Shown here one piece after another: positions 43,796 through 52,236 of a DNA stretch of 64,000 nt; within the stretch, counting starts at the first letter, position 1, and each line of letters starts with the position of its first letter. The stretch is from a virus, in the IMG/VR virus record IMGVR_UViG_3300042298_003052, positions 62,001 to 126,000 of that record. One strand, given 5' to 3'. The notes below the pieces were generated by a model. It made no database searches and was not told where the DNA came from. It saw nothing but the letters and a program-made list of their open reading frames with translations. The translations under genes and the position numbers were made by a program.

Positions 43796-44203
43796 ATGAA
43801 AAGCAAAAGCATAGTGTTCTGTTACACAACTGTAACACCAGAATCGGCCGAAAATGGCGATTTTGAGGATAACGGGTTTACAGACGGCGGTAGAAACCGC
43901 TTAACATCCCCAGTAGAGTTTATTAATAGCGATGATATGGGATCTTTATATGATGCCGTTCGTCTAGGTATTGATCTAGGAATATCTGAATGGGTTGGTA
44001 ATTGGTTTGAAACATCGGGATATAGTATTATTGACTATAGCACAGGAGAAGAAATCTCCTATTCTATGCATCTTGAGGGATTTAGTCCTGGGGAATTATC
44101 CCACATTAAGAGGATACTAAAAACTGGAAAAATATCTGATGAAGATCAAGCCTTGTTAGAAGGTATCATGGTCCTAGATGCTCTAGGGGTCAGTACTTAC
44201 TAA
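43796..44203 (+). CDS. Unknown protein
   Basis: 135 residues. N-terminal strand (KSIVFCYTTVTPES), acidic loops, C-terminal helices (SPGELSHIKRILKTGKI). No family recognised. Same operon as the gene before. Confidence 0.65.
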   Translation: MKSKSIVFCYTTVTPESAENGDFEDNGFTDGGRNRLTSPVEFINSDDMGSLYDAVRLGIDLGISEWVGNWFETSGYSIIDYSTGEEISYSMHLEGFSPGELSHIKRILKTGKISDEDQALLEGIMVLDALGVSTY

Positions 44204-44212
44204 TTTCTAACA

Positions 44213-44292
44213 GCGATCGCTAGTCGGTAGCTTAATCATCTATCGCTATAATGATAGATAGGTTAATAGGGGTCCGAATCCCCTCGATCGTA
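44213..44292 (+). tRNA. Degenerate tRNA-like element
   Basis: GCGATCG pairs with CGATCGT (7 bp, one G-U), AGGGG-TCCGAAT-CCCCT makes a convincing T-arm, and ATCTATC-GATAGAT makes an anticodon-like stem around an 8-nt loop GCTATAAT. The D-arm is poor (GCTA-TAGC). Either a decayed tRNA or a tRNA mimic in the 5' leader of the gene at 44339. No intact anticodon loop, so it is not called a functional tRNA. Confidence 0.35.
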
Positions 44293-44338
44293 TGCCCTTA
44301 TAGGGCTGTAAACGTACAATCATCAAAGGATAACGATC

Positions 44339-44761
44339 ATGGCTGTTACTTTCACTGGTGTTTATCAACAGGATGTGAAACTGGCCCGTCAATTGAATTT
44401 ATTTACAGGAGTAAACCCTAAAAAAGTTGTGTTAGAAGGGTTGATCGCCGATTATCTATCTACAACTAATACTGAGAGCGATGTTAACGAATCTCAGAAA
44501 ATCTCTGAGATTGCTTTGTTAGATCAATTGATTTCTGTTTGCAATGATTCTACTGAGAAGGACGATCGCTCTTCACTTCTACCCAAACCCATGTTAAGGC
44601 GGGATCGGGTTAAAAAACCCGCTCCAATCCTTAAGCGCGATCGTATTGTGGATCCCCTAAAAAGACCTACGCTCAGACCGGTTAAACTGAGCGATCGTAA
44701 CCTTGCGATCGCTCCTAAACCAAAGCTCAATAGTAAATTTAACCGTAGCTTATTCCAATAG
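44339..44761 (+). CDS. Unknown basic-tailed protein
   Basis: 140 residues. N-terminal ~40 residues (DVKLARQLNLFTGVNPKKVV) could be a short DNA-binding unit; C-terminal ~60 residues are Lys/Arg/Pro-rich with repeated RDR/KP elements (MLRRDRVKKPAPILKRDRIV). Nucleic-acid binding is plausible. AAAGGATAAC ribosome site. Confidence 0.6.
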   Translation: MAVTFTGVYQQDVKLARQLNLFTGVNPKKVVLEGLIADYLSTTNTESDVNESQKISEIALLDQLISVCNDSTEKDDRSSLLPKPMLRRDRVKKPAPILKRDRIVDPLKRPTLRPVKLSDRNLAIAPKPKLNSKFNRSLFQ

Positions 44762-44875
44762 GCTTAGGCTACAATAGGATAGATAGAGCGATCGCTATTA
44801 GCACGGTAGCGATCGTCCTAAGGGGAAAAATACGTGCTACAATCCACTACAACTCGAAAAGGAAAAGGTTACATT

Positions 44876-45427
44876 ATGACGATCATTATTTCAACAATCT
44901 GGGAAGTAATTACCTATGACGTTTGGGGGAATTCCAAAGATGGTTACGAAGTCAATCAGGCATTTAGATCTGGTAATGTAGAGATGCCTGTAAAGTTAGA
45001 AGTATATAATCCTGGTATTGAAGGGGAATTTTATGATGGGAGTCCTAACGATACTCAAATCCGAAAAGCTTTAGGGATAACCCCTAGAGTAAGAATATAT
45101 GACCCTTATTGTAACGAAAGGGTAATATATGCTAACCACGTTAGTACAAATTATCCCCTAGGGGAATTAAGGCTAGTATCTCATGATACTTTAGAATTTA
45201 GCCCTGGTAAGGTTATCACGGGTTATAAGTGGATTAAAACCGATGGTAAGCTGTATCCTGTTTTTAAGTTAGCTAATGGTGATGATCTTATGGAGGAAGA
45301 TTGTTGTCTAGAGTTAACTGATAAGTATACTAAGACTGAAATAATCAGAGAGTTTACTAAAAAACTGAGATTAGAAGGGTATGCCATACCTAGGCGATAC
45401 CTAGAACTAGATCCCGATACTTTCTAG
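44876..45427 (+). CDS. Unknown protein
   Basis: 183 residues from the ATG at 44876 (AAAGG 9 nt upstream); a GTG at 44834 would add 14 residues. Beta-rich, Tyr-rich. No family recognised. Followed by several HIP1 hairpins. Confidence 0.65.
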   Translation: MTIIISTIWEVITYDVWGNSKDGYEVNQAFRSGNVEMPVKLEVYNPGIEGEFYDGSPNDTQIRKALGITPRVRIYDPYCNERVIYANHVSTNYPLGELRLVSHDTLEFSPGKVITGYKWIKTDGKLYPVFKLANGDDLMEEDCCLELTDKYTKTEIIREFTKKLRLEGYAIPRRYLELDPDTF

Positions 45428-45848
45428 GTATAGGGAAAATAGATAGGACGATCGCCATAGTGCAGATATACTACAGCGATCGCTCTATTCACCATACCAA
45501 AGTAAAATAGATCGCGATCTATTTTGATCGCGATCGTTTGTACTACAGCACTATCGTACTACTCTGCTACCCTATTCATCACTATATGGTTATATATAAA
45601 TATAATAATAAATGAGTCTACAGTAGTACAAATGAATCTATAAAACACTCTAGCGCTAGGATAGCGATCGTTCTCTATACCCTTGCTCTAGTGCCCTATA
45701 AAGCCTTTCTAATAGCTACCCTAGGGTATTCTACTAATAAGCCTTTAATAGGGCTTAAATTGCAAAATAAAGGGCTATAGATTTCTATATATGATCGCTA
45801 TAGATTAATATTGTAGGCTAATTAAGTATAAATACCTGTAAAGTAGGG
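45428..45848. other. Non-coding region rich in HIP1 hairpins
   Basis: Two stem-loops built on CGATCG (TAGATCGCGATCTA and ATCGCGATCG types) lie near 45440-45540, followed by AT-rich sequence related to the leaders before 41761, 43474 and 48898 (ATCACTATATGGTTATATA). No gene seen. Confidence 0.6.
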
Positions 45849-45961
45849 TTTACAATTAGAAAATAGATTGATAATATAAGGGTATGGTTAAAGAAAACGA
45901 AACGAAAAGGGAAGGATTGAAACCATGGCTAACAACGCTACAGTTCGATTTACTTGGTTAA
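45849..45961 (+). promoter_or_regulatory. Promoter with AUG-at-+1 mini-ORF (MVKE type, copy 1)
   Basis: TTTACA (45849), 17 bp, TAATAT (45872). The predicted start falls on the A of an ATG at 45884 opening a 25-codon frame (MVKENETKREGLKPW...) that overlaps the main start at 45925 in another frame. Confidence 0.5.
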
Positions 45962-46446
45962 CTGGTGATGTTAATTACCTAGATTATGGTGGCAAGTGGT
46001 TTTACAATACCAAAGTAGAAGGGTATTATCTAGTAATGGAATTGATCATATTAGAGTGTGATTCCGAGAGTACTGAAAAGTATATGATAGAATTGTCGAT
46101 AGTTAACTGTAGAAAGGTAGAACCCGATAAAATGCGATCGGTTAAATCTTTTTGTGGCATTGATGACGATAATGATCTGCCAGAAGATTACATGGTGGAA
46201 TGCTGCCATTCTTACGGTTTGAAGTCTGTAGACTATAGTGCTACAGGTAACAACTATAAAGAATTACGTAAAGAATGCCTTGAGGCTGCACGGTATACGA
46301 TCAAACATCTTAGATCTAGTCTAAATAAAAGTAAAAATGCCTTTTACGCAACAGGACATGATATGATCGAAGGTAAAGTGTTAGGCATATTAGAAGGAGG
46401 AAAGCGACAATCGCTAAGACTCCAGAATGTTTGTAATGGGAATTAA
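45925..46446 (+). CDS. Unknown protein
   Basis: 173 residues: beta-rich first half, helical second half (YKELRKECLEAARYTIKHLR). AAGGGAAGGATT ribosome site inside the upstream mini-ORF. Ends before a HIP1 terminator hairpin. Confidence 0.7.
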   Translation: MANNATVRFTWLTGDVNYLDYGGKWFYNTKVEGYYLVMELIILECDSESTEKYMIELSIVNCRKVEPDKMRSVKSFCGIDDDNDLPEDYMVECCHSYGLKSVDYSATGNNYKELRKECLEAARYTIKHLRSSLNKSKNAFYATGHDMIEGKVLGILEGGKRQSLRLQNVCNGN

Positions 46447-46468
46447 GATATAATTCCCTAACCAGGAT

Positions 46469-46514
46469 GATCGCACTAGATCCGCTCCATTAGTACATGG
46501 GATCTAGTGCGATC
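46469..46514 (+). terminator. HIP1-centred terminator-like hairpin
   Basis: GATCGCACTAGATCC (46469-46483) and its exact complement (46500-46514) form a 15-bp stem, then GTTTCGG. Weak T-run, so partial terminator or RNA stabiliser. Confidence 0.6.
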
Positions 46515-46670
46515 GTTTCGGCTATGCTCTATTCATCGCTTTATTTACCTTATTTATCGCTTTATGGTTATATAATAACACAACGATTATATAGCCGTCA
46601 TAGTGCGATCGTCCATAGATAAAACACTATCACTATAATATAAAAATAACTAGGTAAAAATAACGTTTAT

Positions 46671-46686
46671 TGTGACTGCGATCACA
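46671..46686 (+). promoter_or_regulatory. CRP-type site with class II spacing (4 of 4)
   Basis: TGTGACTGCGATCACA; TACTAT at 46707 lies 28.5 bp from the centre. Sequence from 46711 (ATTAAATTGTTAGGGAATTA) repeats that after site 3. Confidence 0.7.
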
Positions 46687-46775
46687 CTGCTAGGATATGG
46701 ATCTGTTACTATTAAATTGTTAGGGAATTACAGCTAGGCCCTAAATTAAATAAAAAAATTAGCTGTGACCAACGG

Positions 46776-46815
46776 TTGACAACTTACCTTTAATAAAGTA
46801 GATTATAAGGGTAAG
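46776..46815 (+). promoter_or_regulatory. Sigma70-type promoter with palindromic operator, copy 2
   Basis: TTGACA (46776), 17 bp, TAGATT (46799). Arms CTTACCTTTA and TAAGGGTAAG surround the -10 with one mismatch. Near-copy of 43386-43425. Confidence 0.75.
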
Positions 46816-46851
46816 GGTACAGACAAGCAAAAAAAGGGAAAAGGGAAAGGT

Positions 46852-47514
46852 ATGAAATACCTGTTAGAGGTGAGAGAAAATCCCGAATATGGAAAAAACG
46901 GGCTGATTATTAAGAATATAGGTCGGGATCATTTTGATCCCCTTAACGGGCAAGTGATCGCCCATGATGTCATAGAACATCCTGTGAAAGAGCATTCAAA
47001 TTGCTATGTAGATGAATTTATGGCATTGGGTGCGATCGTTGGCGGAAGGATTGAAAACGGATATCTTACTGCTGGACATCGTTATCTCAGTTTTTACGAT
47101 ATCACAAGCGACGTTACCCAATTAGCTGTAAGTAGTTTTTACTCTGGATATAATCTGGTATTGCCATGTAATTCCAGATTACGTGATATTGAAATCACAG
47201 CCGACATTAGATCTGCTGTCAGAAAAGGTTTAGCTTCTGTATCTGATGAAATAGAGGAGTCGTATAATTTCACAGACAATACGGTAGACTATATAACGGG
47301 TTGGATCTGTAAAGGATATAGTCTATTTAAGAAAAGGTTTCAAGGTTTGCAGATATATGATATCTGCAACCACTTGTTTGATACCATTAAGGAAGAATGC
47401 GATCTTTTCCTTAAGTCAGCAGAGATAGGCGATCAGGCCATACTAAATGTTACATTTAGTAGATATCACTGCGAGTTAAAGCAGATAGGTTACGATTATG
47501 GAGATGAATATTAA
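46852..47514 (+). CDS. Unknown protein
   Basis: 220 residues. N-terminal strand region, conserved-looking acidic and Tyr/Cys residues, helical C-terminal part. AAAAGGGAAAGG is a strong ribosome site. No family recognised. Confidence 0.7.
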   Translation: MKYLLEVRENPEYGKNGLIIKNIGRDHFDPLNGQVIAHDVIEHPVKEHSNCYVDEFMALGAIVGGRIENGYLTAGHRYLSFYDITSDVTQLAVSSFYSGYNLVLPCNSRLRDIEITADIRSAVRKGLASVSDEIEESYNFTDNTVDYITGWICKGYSLFKKRFQGLQIYDICNHLFDTIKEECDLFLKSAEIGDQAILNVTFSRYHCELKQIGYDYGDEY

Positions 47515-47525
47515 GGAGTAGAATT

Positions 47526-47804
47526 ATGTCATTAGAACAACAGTTAAAACAAGTTTTCCCCTGGTTAACGGATCGTGACTTTGGTCACCATGCCACGGAT
47601 CTTTATGTGGTAGCATATCCAGAAATTGATAAATGGCTACAGGATAATTATCAGTTTTATTCCAATGTTCAACAGTTTATCGGGAATCCCGAAGCTGATT
47701 GGAATGGAGCAAGTAAGCGTTGCCTAGAAATTCCTTTTGCTGGAGAATGGAAACGACTAGAGAGAATGTTAAAAAAGTTAGAACAACAATCAGAGAAGGA
47801 GTAA
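47526..47804 (+). CDS. Unknown protein, tandem pair member 1
   Basis: 92 residues. First ~65 residues are closely related to the next gene (MSLEQQLKQVFPWLT...DLYVVAYPEIDKWL), with a Lys-rich C-terminal tail. TAAGGAG site. Recent tandem duplication. Function unknown. Confidence 0.75.
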   Translation: MSLEQQLKQVFPWLTDRDFGHHATDLYVVAYPEIDKWLQDNYQFYSNVQQFIGNPEADWNGASKRCLEIPFAGEWKRLERMLKKLEQQSEKE

Positions 47805-47808
47805 AACT

Positions 47809-48051
47809 ATGTCATTAGAACAACAGTTAAAACAAGTTTTCCCCTGGTTGACAAATAAAGATTTTGGGCATCAGCATAGAACTATTCACCCAGATCTTTA
47901 CGTGGTAGCATATCCAGAAATTGATAAATGGTTACAGGAAAATTATCAGTGGTATGACAACATTGATAAATTTACAGGTAACGATCAAGCAGCTTGGAAT
48001 GGATCGGGTAAAACCTGCCTAAGTATTCCCTTTGCTGATTATAGTTGGTAA
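47809..48051 (+). CDS. Unknown protein, tandem pair member 2
   Basis: 80 residues; same MSLEQQLKQVFPWL start and similar Trp/Asn pattern as member 1, with a 4-residue insertion and no Lys tail. GAAGGAG site in the end of member 1. Confidence 0.75.
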   Translation: MSLEQQLKQVFPWLTNKDFGHQHRTIHPDLYVVAYPEIDKWLQENYQWYDNIDKFTGNDQAAWNGSGKTCLSIPFADYSW

Positions 48052-48169
48052 GAGCGATCGCAAAGTGAAATAAACAGGGTGAATAATGCGATCGCACTAG
48101 GTTAATTCAATAATACGGACGATCTAGTGCGATCGCAAAATAATCAAGATGTTATTCTGGTAATGAACC

Positions 48170-48499
48170 ATGGTAGAATACACTCCAGGCCCTTGGATAG
48201 TAGGTTATGCCGACAGTGGCAAACCTTACATAGTAGCAGATCACGGTAAAAGATGGAATGATCCTACTATATGTCATCTATATGAAGACGTAACACCAGA
48301 AGGTTCGATGACAGGACCAGGATGGTGTCTAGAAGCATTCGATAATGCAGAAGCTAACGCTAGATTGATAGCTGCTGCACCTGATATGATGACACTACTA
48401 CAAAAGTATATAACGGTTTTAGAGTCCGATGATAAAGAGGCTTTAACAAAGCTTCTGCAAAAAACGCGCGATGTTATTGAGGATATCAAGGGATCTTAA
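48170..48499 (+). CDS. Phage protein of the NARLIAAAPD type
   Basis: 109 residues. TPGPWIVGYADSGKPYIVAD at the start and EANARLIAAAPDMMTLLQKY make the common phage-encoded pattern found in many tailed phages, whose role is unknown. Between two HIP1 hairpins. Confidence 0.75.
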   Translation: MVEYTPGPWIVGYADSGKPYIVADHGKRWNDPTICHLYEDVTPEGSMTGPGWCLEAFDNAEANARLIAAAPDMMTLLQKYITVLESDDKEALTKLLQKTRDVIEDIKGS

Positions 48500-48502
48500 G
48501 TA

Positions 48503-48836
48503 AGGCGATCGCACTAGGTATTTGTCTTGAGGGATTACCTAGTGCGATCGTTCTAATAAATCATCGTAGGACTATTTTTTTACTCTATTTATCACTCTAT
48601 AGTTATATACTCATTTAGTAGAATAAAAATAACCTTATCCTAAAAAATAGTCCTACAATCCTAAAAATACTCCTTCTAGAATCACCTACAAGGGTCACAA
48701 AATAGTTAACTCTTATGATGTTACCTTAAAATGCTCTAGAGGCTTATAGACACCTTAGAAACGATAATAGAGAAAAATCAATAGCGATCATTGTGAAAAA
48801 TAGAGATTTTTGTTATCAGATTAGTGTCAATAGAGG
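48503..48836. other. Non-coding leader region
   Basis: A HIP1 hairpin (GCGATCGCACTAGGTA with TACCTAGTGCGATCG, near 48506-48549) is followed by AT-rich sequence (CACTCTATAGTTATATA) resembling other leaders here. No gene found. Confidence 0.55.
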
Positions 48837-48901
48837 TTGACACTTAAAAGTAAATCAATTATTATAGAGGCATGGTTAAAGAAAAGGAACACAACCGATG
48901 A
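48837..48901 (+). promoter_or_regulatory. Promoter with AUG-at-+1 mini-ORF (MVKE type, copy 2)
   Basis: TTGACA (48837), 17 bp, TATTAT (48860). Predicted start is the A of the ATG at 48872, opening a 9-codon frame MVKEKEHNR whose TGA overlaps the main ATG at 48898 (ATGA). Confidence 0.55.
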
Positions 48902-49203
48902 AAGTGAGATTACAAGGAAAAGAAATAAAAGTAAGCTTTGGTGCCTACATGGCACTAAAAGACGAGAATCCTGATTTGGAAGTTGTTTCATACTCTAACG
49001 ATAAATCGTTAGAAGATCGTTATGGTGATAAGACACTAGAATGTCATAATTTCTGTGCCAAAATTAAGATCATGTTAGAGTATCTTCCTAGCCCTGATAC
49101 GGCTACCTACACAGATCTGGAATCTATCGTAGCAATTAGAGAACATCTGGACTTGGTAAAAGATATGTTGACATCGTGGACTGGTTTTCAGGATAACGAT
49201 TAG
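48898..49203 (+). CDS. Unknown protein, paralogue of the next gene
   Basis: 101 residues: MKVRLQGKEIKVSFGAYMAL, then LPSPDTATYTDL, then REHLDLVKDMLTSWTGF. Matches the next gene in layout. Translation likely coupled to the mini-ORF upstream. Confidence 0.7.
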   Translation: MKVRLQGKEIKVSFGAYMALKDENPDLEVVSYSNDKSLEDRYGDKTLECHNFCAKIKIMLEYLPSPDTATYTDLESIVAIREHLDLVKDMLTSWTGFQDND

Positions 49204-49232
49204 GGTAATCACTTTTTCAAAAAGAGGAAACC

Positions 49233-49544
49233 ATGAAAGTACTAATCAATGGTATAGAGTTTAATATAAATCCATCAGAGTACAGGAAACTGAAGGATCA
49301 AAACCCTGAGTCTGTTAAAATCCTATCATGTGATGGTACGGAAACACTGGATGACAAATATAAAAATCAGATTCGTAAATGTAGCGAATTGATCAGTTAC
49401 ATTGAGAACATAATGATACTTGTACCTAGTCCTAACCAAGCTAGTTGGGCAGACTACGGATCTGCTTATCAAGTATGGGAACACCTGGATCGTGTCTATG
49501 ATAGCCTGGTATCATGGACTGGATTTGATGTTAAACCTGATTAA
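49233..49544 (+). CDS. Unknown protein, paralogue of the preceding gene
   Basis: 103 residues: MKVLINGIEFNINPSEYRKL, VPSPNQASWADY, WEHLDRVYDSLVSWTGF. Tandem duplicate that has diverged strongly in the middle. AGAGGAAACC site. Confidence 0.7.
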   Translation: MKVLINGIEFNINPSEYRKLKDQNPESVKILSCDGTETLDDKYKNQIRKCSELISYIENIMILVPSPNQASWADYGSAYQVWEHLDRVYDSLVSWTGFDVKPD

Positions 49545-49569
49545 GTGCGATCGCCAAAGGGAAAAACCG

Positions 49570-49860
49570 ATGAAAATCCGATATCTGTTACAAAATCCTG
49601 GTATAAACTTTACCGGGTTCAATAGTGTTGAAGAAGATTACACCGATATAGACAACTGGTTAAAACAACCCGCTGTCTATGATACCGATACAAAATTATC
49701 GATTCCATGGGGCGATCTAGCACTACCAGGAAAAGAAACTCACTTGGTAAAGATCAAAGAAATCATCGCAAGCATGGAATATACCACCGATCAAATCGGG
49801 TATTATCACAAACGCTTTTACCAAGGGGTGATAGAAATCATTGACAATCGTTGTCAATAA
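49570..49860 (+). CDS. Unknown protein
   Basis: 96 residues from the ATG at 49570 (AAAGGG 9 nt upstream), not the longer frame from 49420 which overlaps the gene before. Acidic, alpha/beta. Its last codons lie inside the palindrome ATTGACAATCGTTGTCAAT. Confidence 0.65.
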   Translation: MKIRYLLQNPGINFTGFNSVEEDYTDIDNWLKQPAVYDTDTKLSIPWGDLALPGKETHLVKIKEIIASMEYTTDQIGYYHKRFYQGVIEIIDNRCQ

Positions 49861-49980
49861 GTAAATCGAGTTATCAATGGTATTCCCTAAGCTATAAAAA
49901 AGCACTTTATAGCCCGAAACCATTGATAACTCGTTAGACAAAATAGGTGAGATCTTGTCACTTATTGACAGCGATTGTCA
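49840..49980. promoter_or_regulatory. Nested operator region
   Basis: ATTGACAATCGTTGTCAAT (49840-49858) on the left, TGACAGCGATTGTCA (49966-49980) on the right, and between them 15-bp perfect arms CGAGTTATCAATGGT (49867-49881) and complement (49919-49933). A hairpin CTATAAA...TTTATAG lies inside. Layout is that of a control region before the gene at 50017. Confidence 0.65.
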
Positions 49981-50016
49981 TTAGTGACATAGAGAATGGT
50001 AAAAAATGAGGTAAGA

Positions 50017-50310
50017 ATGGAGATTATTACAATAGAACGCCCTACTAACAGTGGAACCCGACCGTTATCAGACTTTATAAGGGTATTACCCCCTATATAC
50101 AAGGAAAATCAGTTATTCAGGATAGAAGGTACCAATCGATTTATACAGCCCTATGCAGGAAAGAATAAACAGATAGGTATCAGATTATATCGACCCAGTG
50201 TGTTTGAAGGGCATCATACGGGCTATTACAGTGTGACTATACTACGCCCTAGTGGGGCGATCGCTGATGGTGGTTTAGTTGAGTTAACCTTTAACGATGA
50301 AAGGCTGTAA
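50017..50310 (+). CDS. Unknown protein
   Basis: 97 residues from the ATG at 50017 (GAGG 5 nt upstream). Beta-rich (IRVLPPIYKENQLFRIEGTN). No family recognised. Confidence 0.6.
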   Translation: MEIITIERPTNSGTRPLSDFIRVLPPIYKENQLFRIEGTNRFIQPYAGKNKQIGIRLYRPSVFEGHHTGYYSVTILRPSGAIADGGLVELTFNDERL

Positions 50311-50312
50311 AA

Positions 50313-50627
50313 ATGAAATACACACATTTTAATAGTGAAAGATGGTATTACCTATACCAACGAGCTTGTCATAGACCATCGAATAATATTGACCTAAAGG
50401 AGCAATACGTCATACTACTAAATTTAGGGGCCACGGAAGTGGCCACAGGGCGATTAAACAACTGGAATAATCAGCCCGACGTTGCATGTTTCAGGGTTCC
50501 TGATGCCTGTACATTAAGGGCGATCGACTTCGATGATCGCATTAATCTAGGCTATGGCGTTTCATCAGTTTGGGATAATCCTGAACTGTGCGATCGTGTT
50601 AAGAACGTTGTATTGCCGTTACCATAA
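50313..50627 (+). CDS. Unknown protein
   Basis: 104 residues, Trp/Tyr/Asn-rich (HFNSERWYYLYQRACHRPSN). Starts 2 nt after the preceding stop. No family recognised. Confidence 0.65.
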   Translation: MKYTHFNSERWYYLYQRACHRPSNNIDLKEQYVILLNLGATEVATGRLNNWNNQPDVACFRVPDACTLRAIDFDDRINLGYGVSSVWDNPELCDRVKNVVLPLP

Positions 50628-50637
50628 CGATCGCACA

Positions 50638-50792
50638 ATTTTCATAATCCTTTCATTTTGTTTTCATAATCTTTTCATTTTTCATTTTGTTTTCGTTATG
50701 TAACCCTTGAATAACCCCTAAAAATAGATATTGATTTGTAAAATAATTTAATATTTTTAAGAGTGTCATTCAAGGGTTACATAGTGTATAAT
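50638..50792 (+). promoter_or_regulatory. Promoter region with 15-bp palindrome and T-rich direct repeats
   Basis: ATGTAACCCTTGAAT (50698-50712) and its exact complement (50768-50782) flank a 55-bp AT-rich centre. TATAAT (50787-50792) follows directly, so the right arm covers the -35 area. Upstream, TTTTCATAATC(C/T)TTTCATTTT occurs twice (50640-50695). Confidence 0.65.
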
Positions 50793-50819
50793 TAGGATAT
50801 AGAAATATAGGAGGATCGC

Positions 50820-51179
50820 ATGGATTTCAAAGCGCCACAAGGGTTTGAGGATTACTTGGTTACGATTTTATGGTATTTTAATATGGACGATCGCAGTGTG
50901 TACGAATTTAGTACGCCTGCTAGAGAGAGACTTTTAGACTATTATGATCGTTTCTACAAATCCATTGAGGCTTTAGGTTTAAGAGGTTACTATGTACAAG
51001 CATACGGCGAAGATAAACTAGGGTATGATTTTGCCCTAGAGCAGTTGAGAACGGGGTCTGGATTTATGGATAGGGATTTATTGGAAGAGAGTGATAGAGA
51101 GTTAATATGTCAGATCGCTAACTGCTTTCCTGAGTTTAGTGTTTATGAAAATGAGAATGGGGGGTTAGAGGTAGAATGA
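50820..51179 (+). CDS. Unknown acidic protein
   Basis: 119 residues, aromatic- and Glu-rich. AGGAGGATCGC is a strong site. First of three overlapping genes. No family recognised. Confidence 0.7.
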   Translation: MDFKAPQGFEDYLVTILWYFNMDDRSVYEFSTPARERLLDYYDRFYKSIEALGLRGYYVQAYGEDKLGYDFALEQLRTGSGFMDRDLLEESDRELICQIANCFPEFSVYENENGGLEVE

Positions 51180-51388
51180 ATAGATTAGTAGCCAAAGATC
51201 TTGATGATGCTGTACTAGCTCTAACACTATTCAGAGGATGGAGACCTTTCCGGTATTCAGGGAATGTTTTCTATCTGGTAGAGGAGGATAGCGAGTGCTA
51301 TCGGATCTACAGGACAAAGAAATCTGCTGTAGATTATGCGGTAAAGATGAGTAAAGAGTGTGTTAGGGTAGATTACAAAGGTGAGTGA
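51176..51388 (+). CDS. Unknown small protein
   Basis: 70 residues (MNRLVAKDLDDAVLALTLFR...). ATGA overlap with the gene before and TGATG overlap with the next. No family recognised. Confidence 0.7.
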   Translation: MNRLVAKDLDDAVLALTLFRGWRPFRYSGNVFYLVEEDSECYRIYRTKKSAVDYAVKMSKECVRVDYKGE

Positions 51389-51921
51389 TGAATAGTTTTT
51401 ATTTCTATAAAACCCAGGGATGGGATTACAATATTCTCAAGTCGAACTATCAAAAGGTAGTGGATCCTATTGGGTTTCTATATGAAAATATAGAGGCTAA
51501 AGTGTTAGAAAAGTTTCTAGGGGGATACGGTCTATTCTGTATTAGCCCTAAAAAGATCGCTAGAAATCTTCTGCAAACGAGGTTAAATGGGAAACTCCTT
51601 GTAAGAGGAGATTATAAAGGATTAGAAGCTGTAATCCTTCTAGAGGAAGGTTCCAGCAATAGCGATCGTGTGTCAATATTCATTAAGATTCCCTACTCTA
51701 TAGATAGTAGGGAAGATCTAGAGATGATCCTATACTCTAGATCCTATGGATATCCTGAGGAAAAATATTTTTCTAGGATTCCTATAGATATGGGTCCGAT
51801 TAGAGAAGATCTGTGGATTGAGAGAACAGATTTTTCTCAAAGTCTGATGGATCGCTATTACGATAAAGGATTTAGTATTAAGGTAGAAGATCGCAAAGAG
51901 TATTTTGTTATAGAGGGATAA
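51388..51921 (+). CDS. Unknown protein
   Basis: 177 residues from the ATG at 51388, which overlaps the preceding stop (TGATG). Tyr/Phe-rich start, acidic middle. No family recognised; followed by a strong terminator. Confidence 0.7.
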   Translation: MNSFYFYKTQGWDYNILKSNYQKVVDPIGFLYENIEAKVLEKFLGGYGLFCISPKKIARNLLQTRLNGKLLVRGDYKGLEAVILLEEGSSNSDRVSIFIKIPYSIDSREDLEMILYSRSYGYPEEKYFSRIPIDMGPIREDLWIERTDFSQSLMDRYYDKGFSIKVEDRKEYFVIEG

Positions 51922-51975
51922 ACAGAAAAATAGATCGCACATTTTAAGCGATAAAAAACCAAAAAGGATAAAACA

Positions 51976-52017
51976 AAAGGGACGATCGCTAGTATTGTGC
52001 GATCGTCCCTTTGTTTT
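51976..52017 (+). terminator. Intrinsic terminator built on a HIP1 core
   Basis: AAAGGGACGATCGC (51976-51989) and its exact complement (51999-52012), 9-nt loop, then GTTTTATT. Ends the three-gene unit. Confidence 0.75.
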
Positions 52018-52173
52018 ATTATCTCTACTCGCTCTAGAATCGATTTCAAAGGGTTTGTAATAGGTAGGTGATACGGTGATACCCTTAAATGGTTATAGAG
52101 GCTTGTAGGCACCTTAGAGACAATGATAGACGTTTGTCTATAGTTATTATAAGAATATGGGTGTAAACAGCAA

Positions 52174-52236
52174 TTGACAAATAAAAGTAACTAGGATAAA
52201 TTAGTAATGTACAGAGAGGGAGAAGAAAGGAAATGA
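52174..52236 (+). promoter_or_regulatory. Promoter with AUG-near-+1 mini-ORF (MYREGEER type, copy 1)
   Basis: TTGACA (52174), 17 bp, TAAATT (52197). ATG at 52207 opens MYREGEERK, whose TGA overlaps the main ATG at 52233. The GAGGGAGAAGAAAGG inside is also the main ribosome site. Confidence 0.5.
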
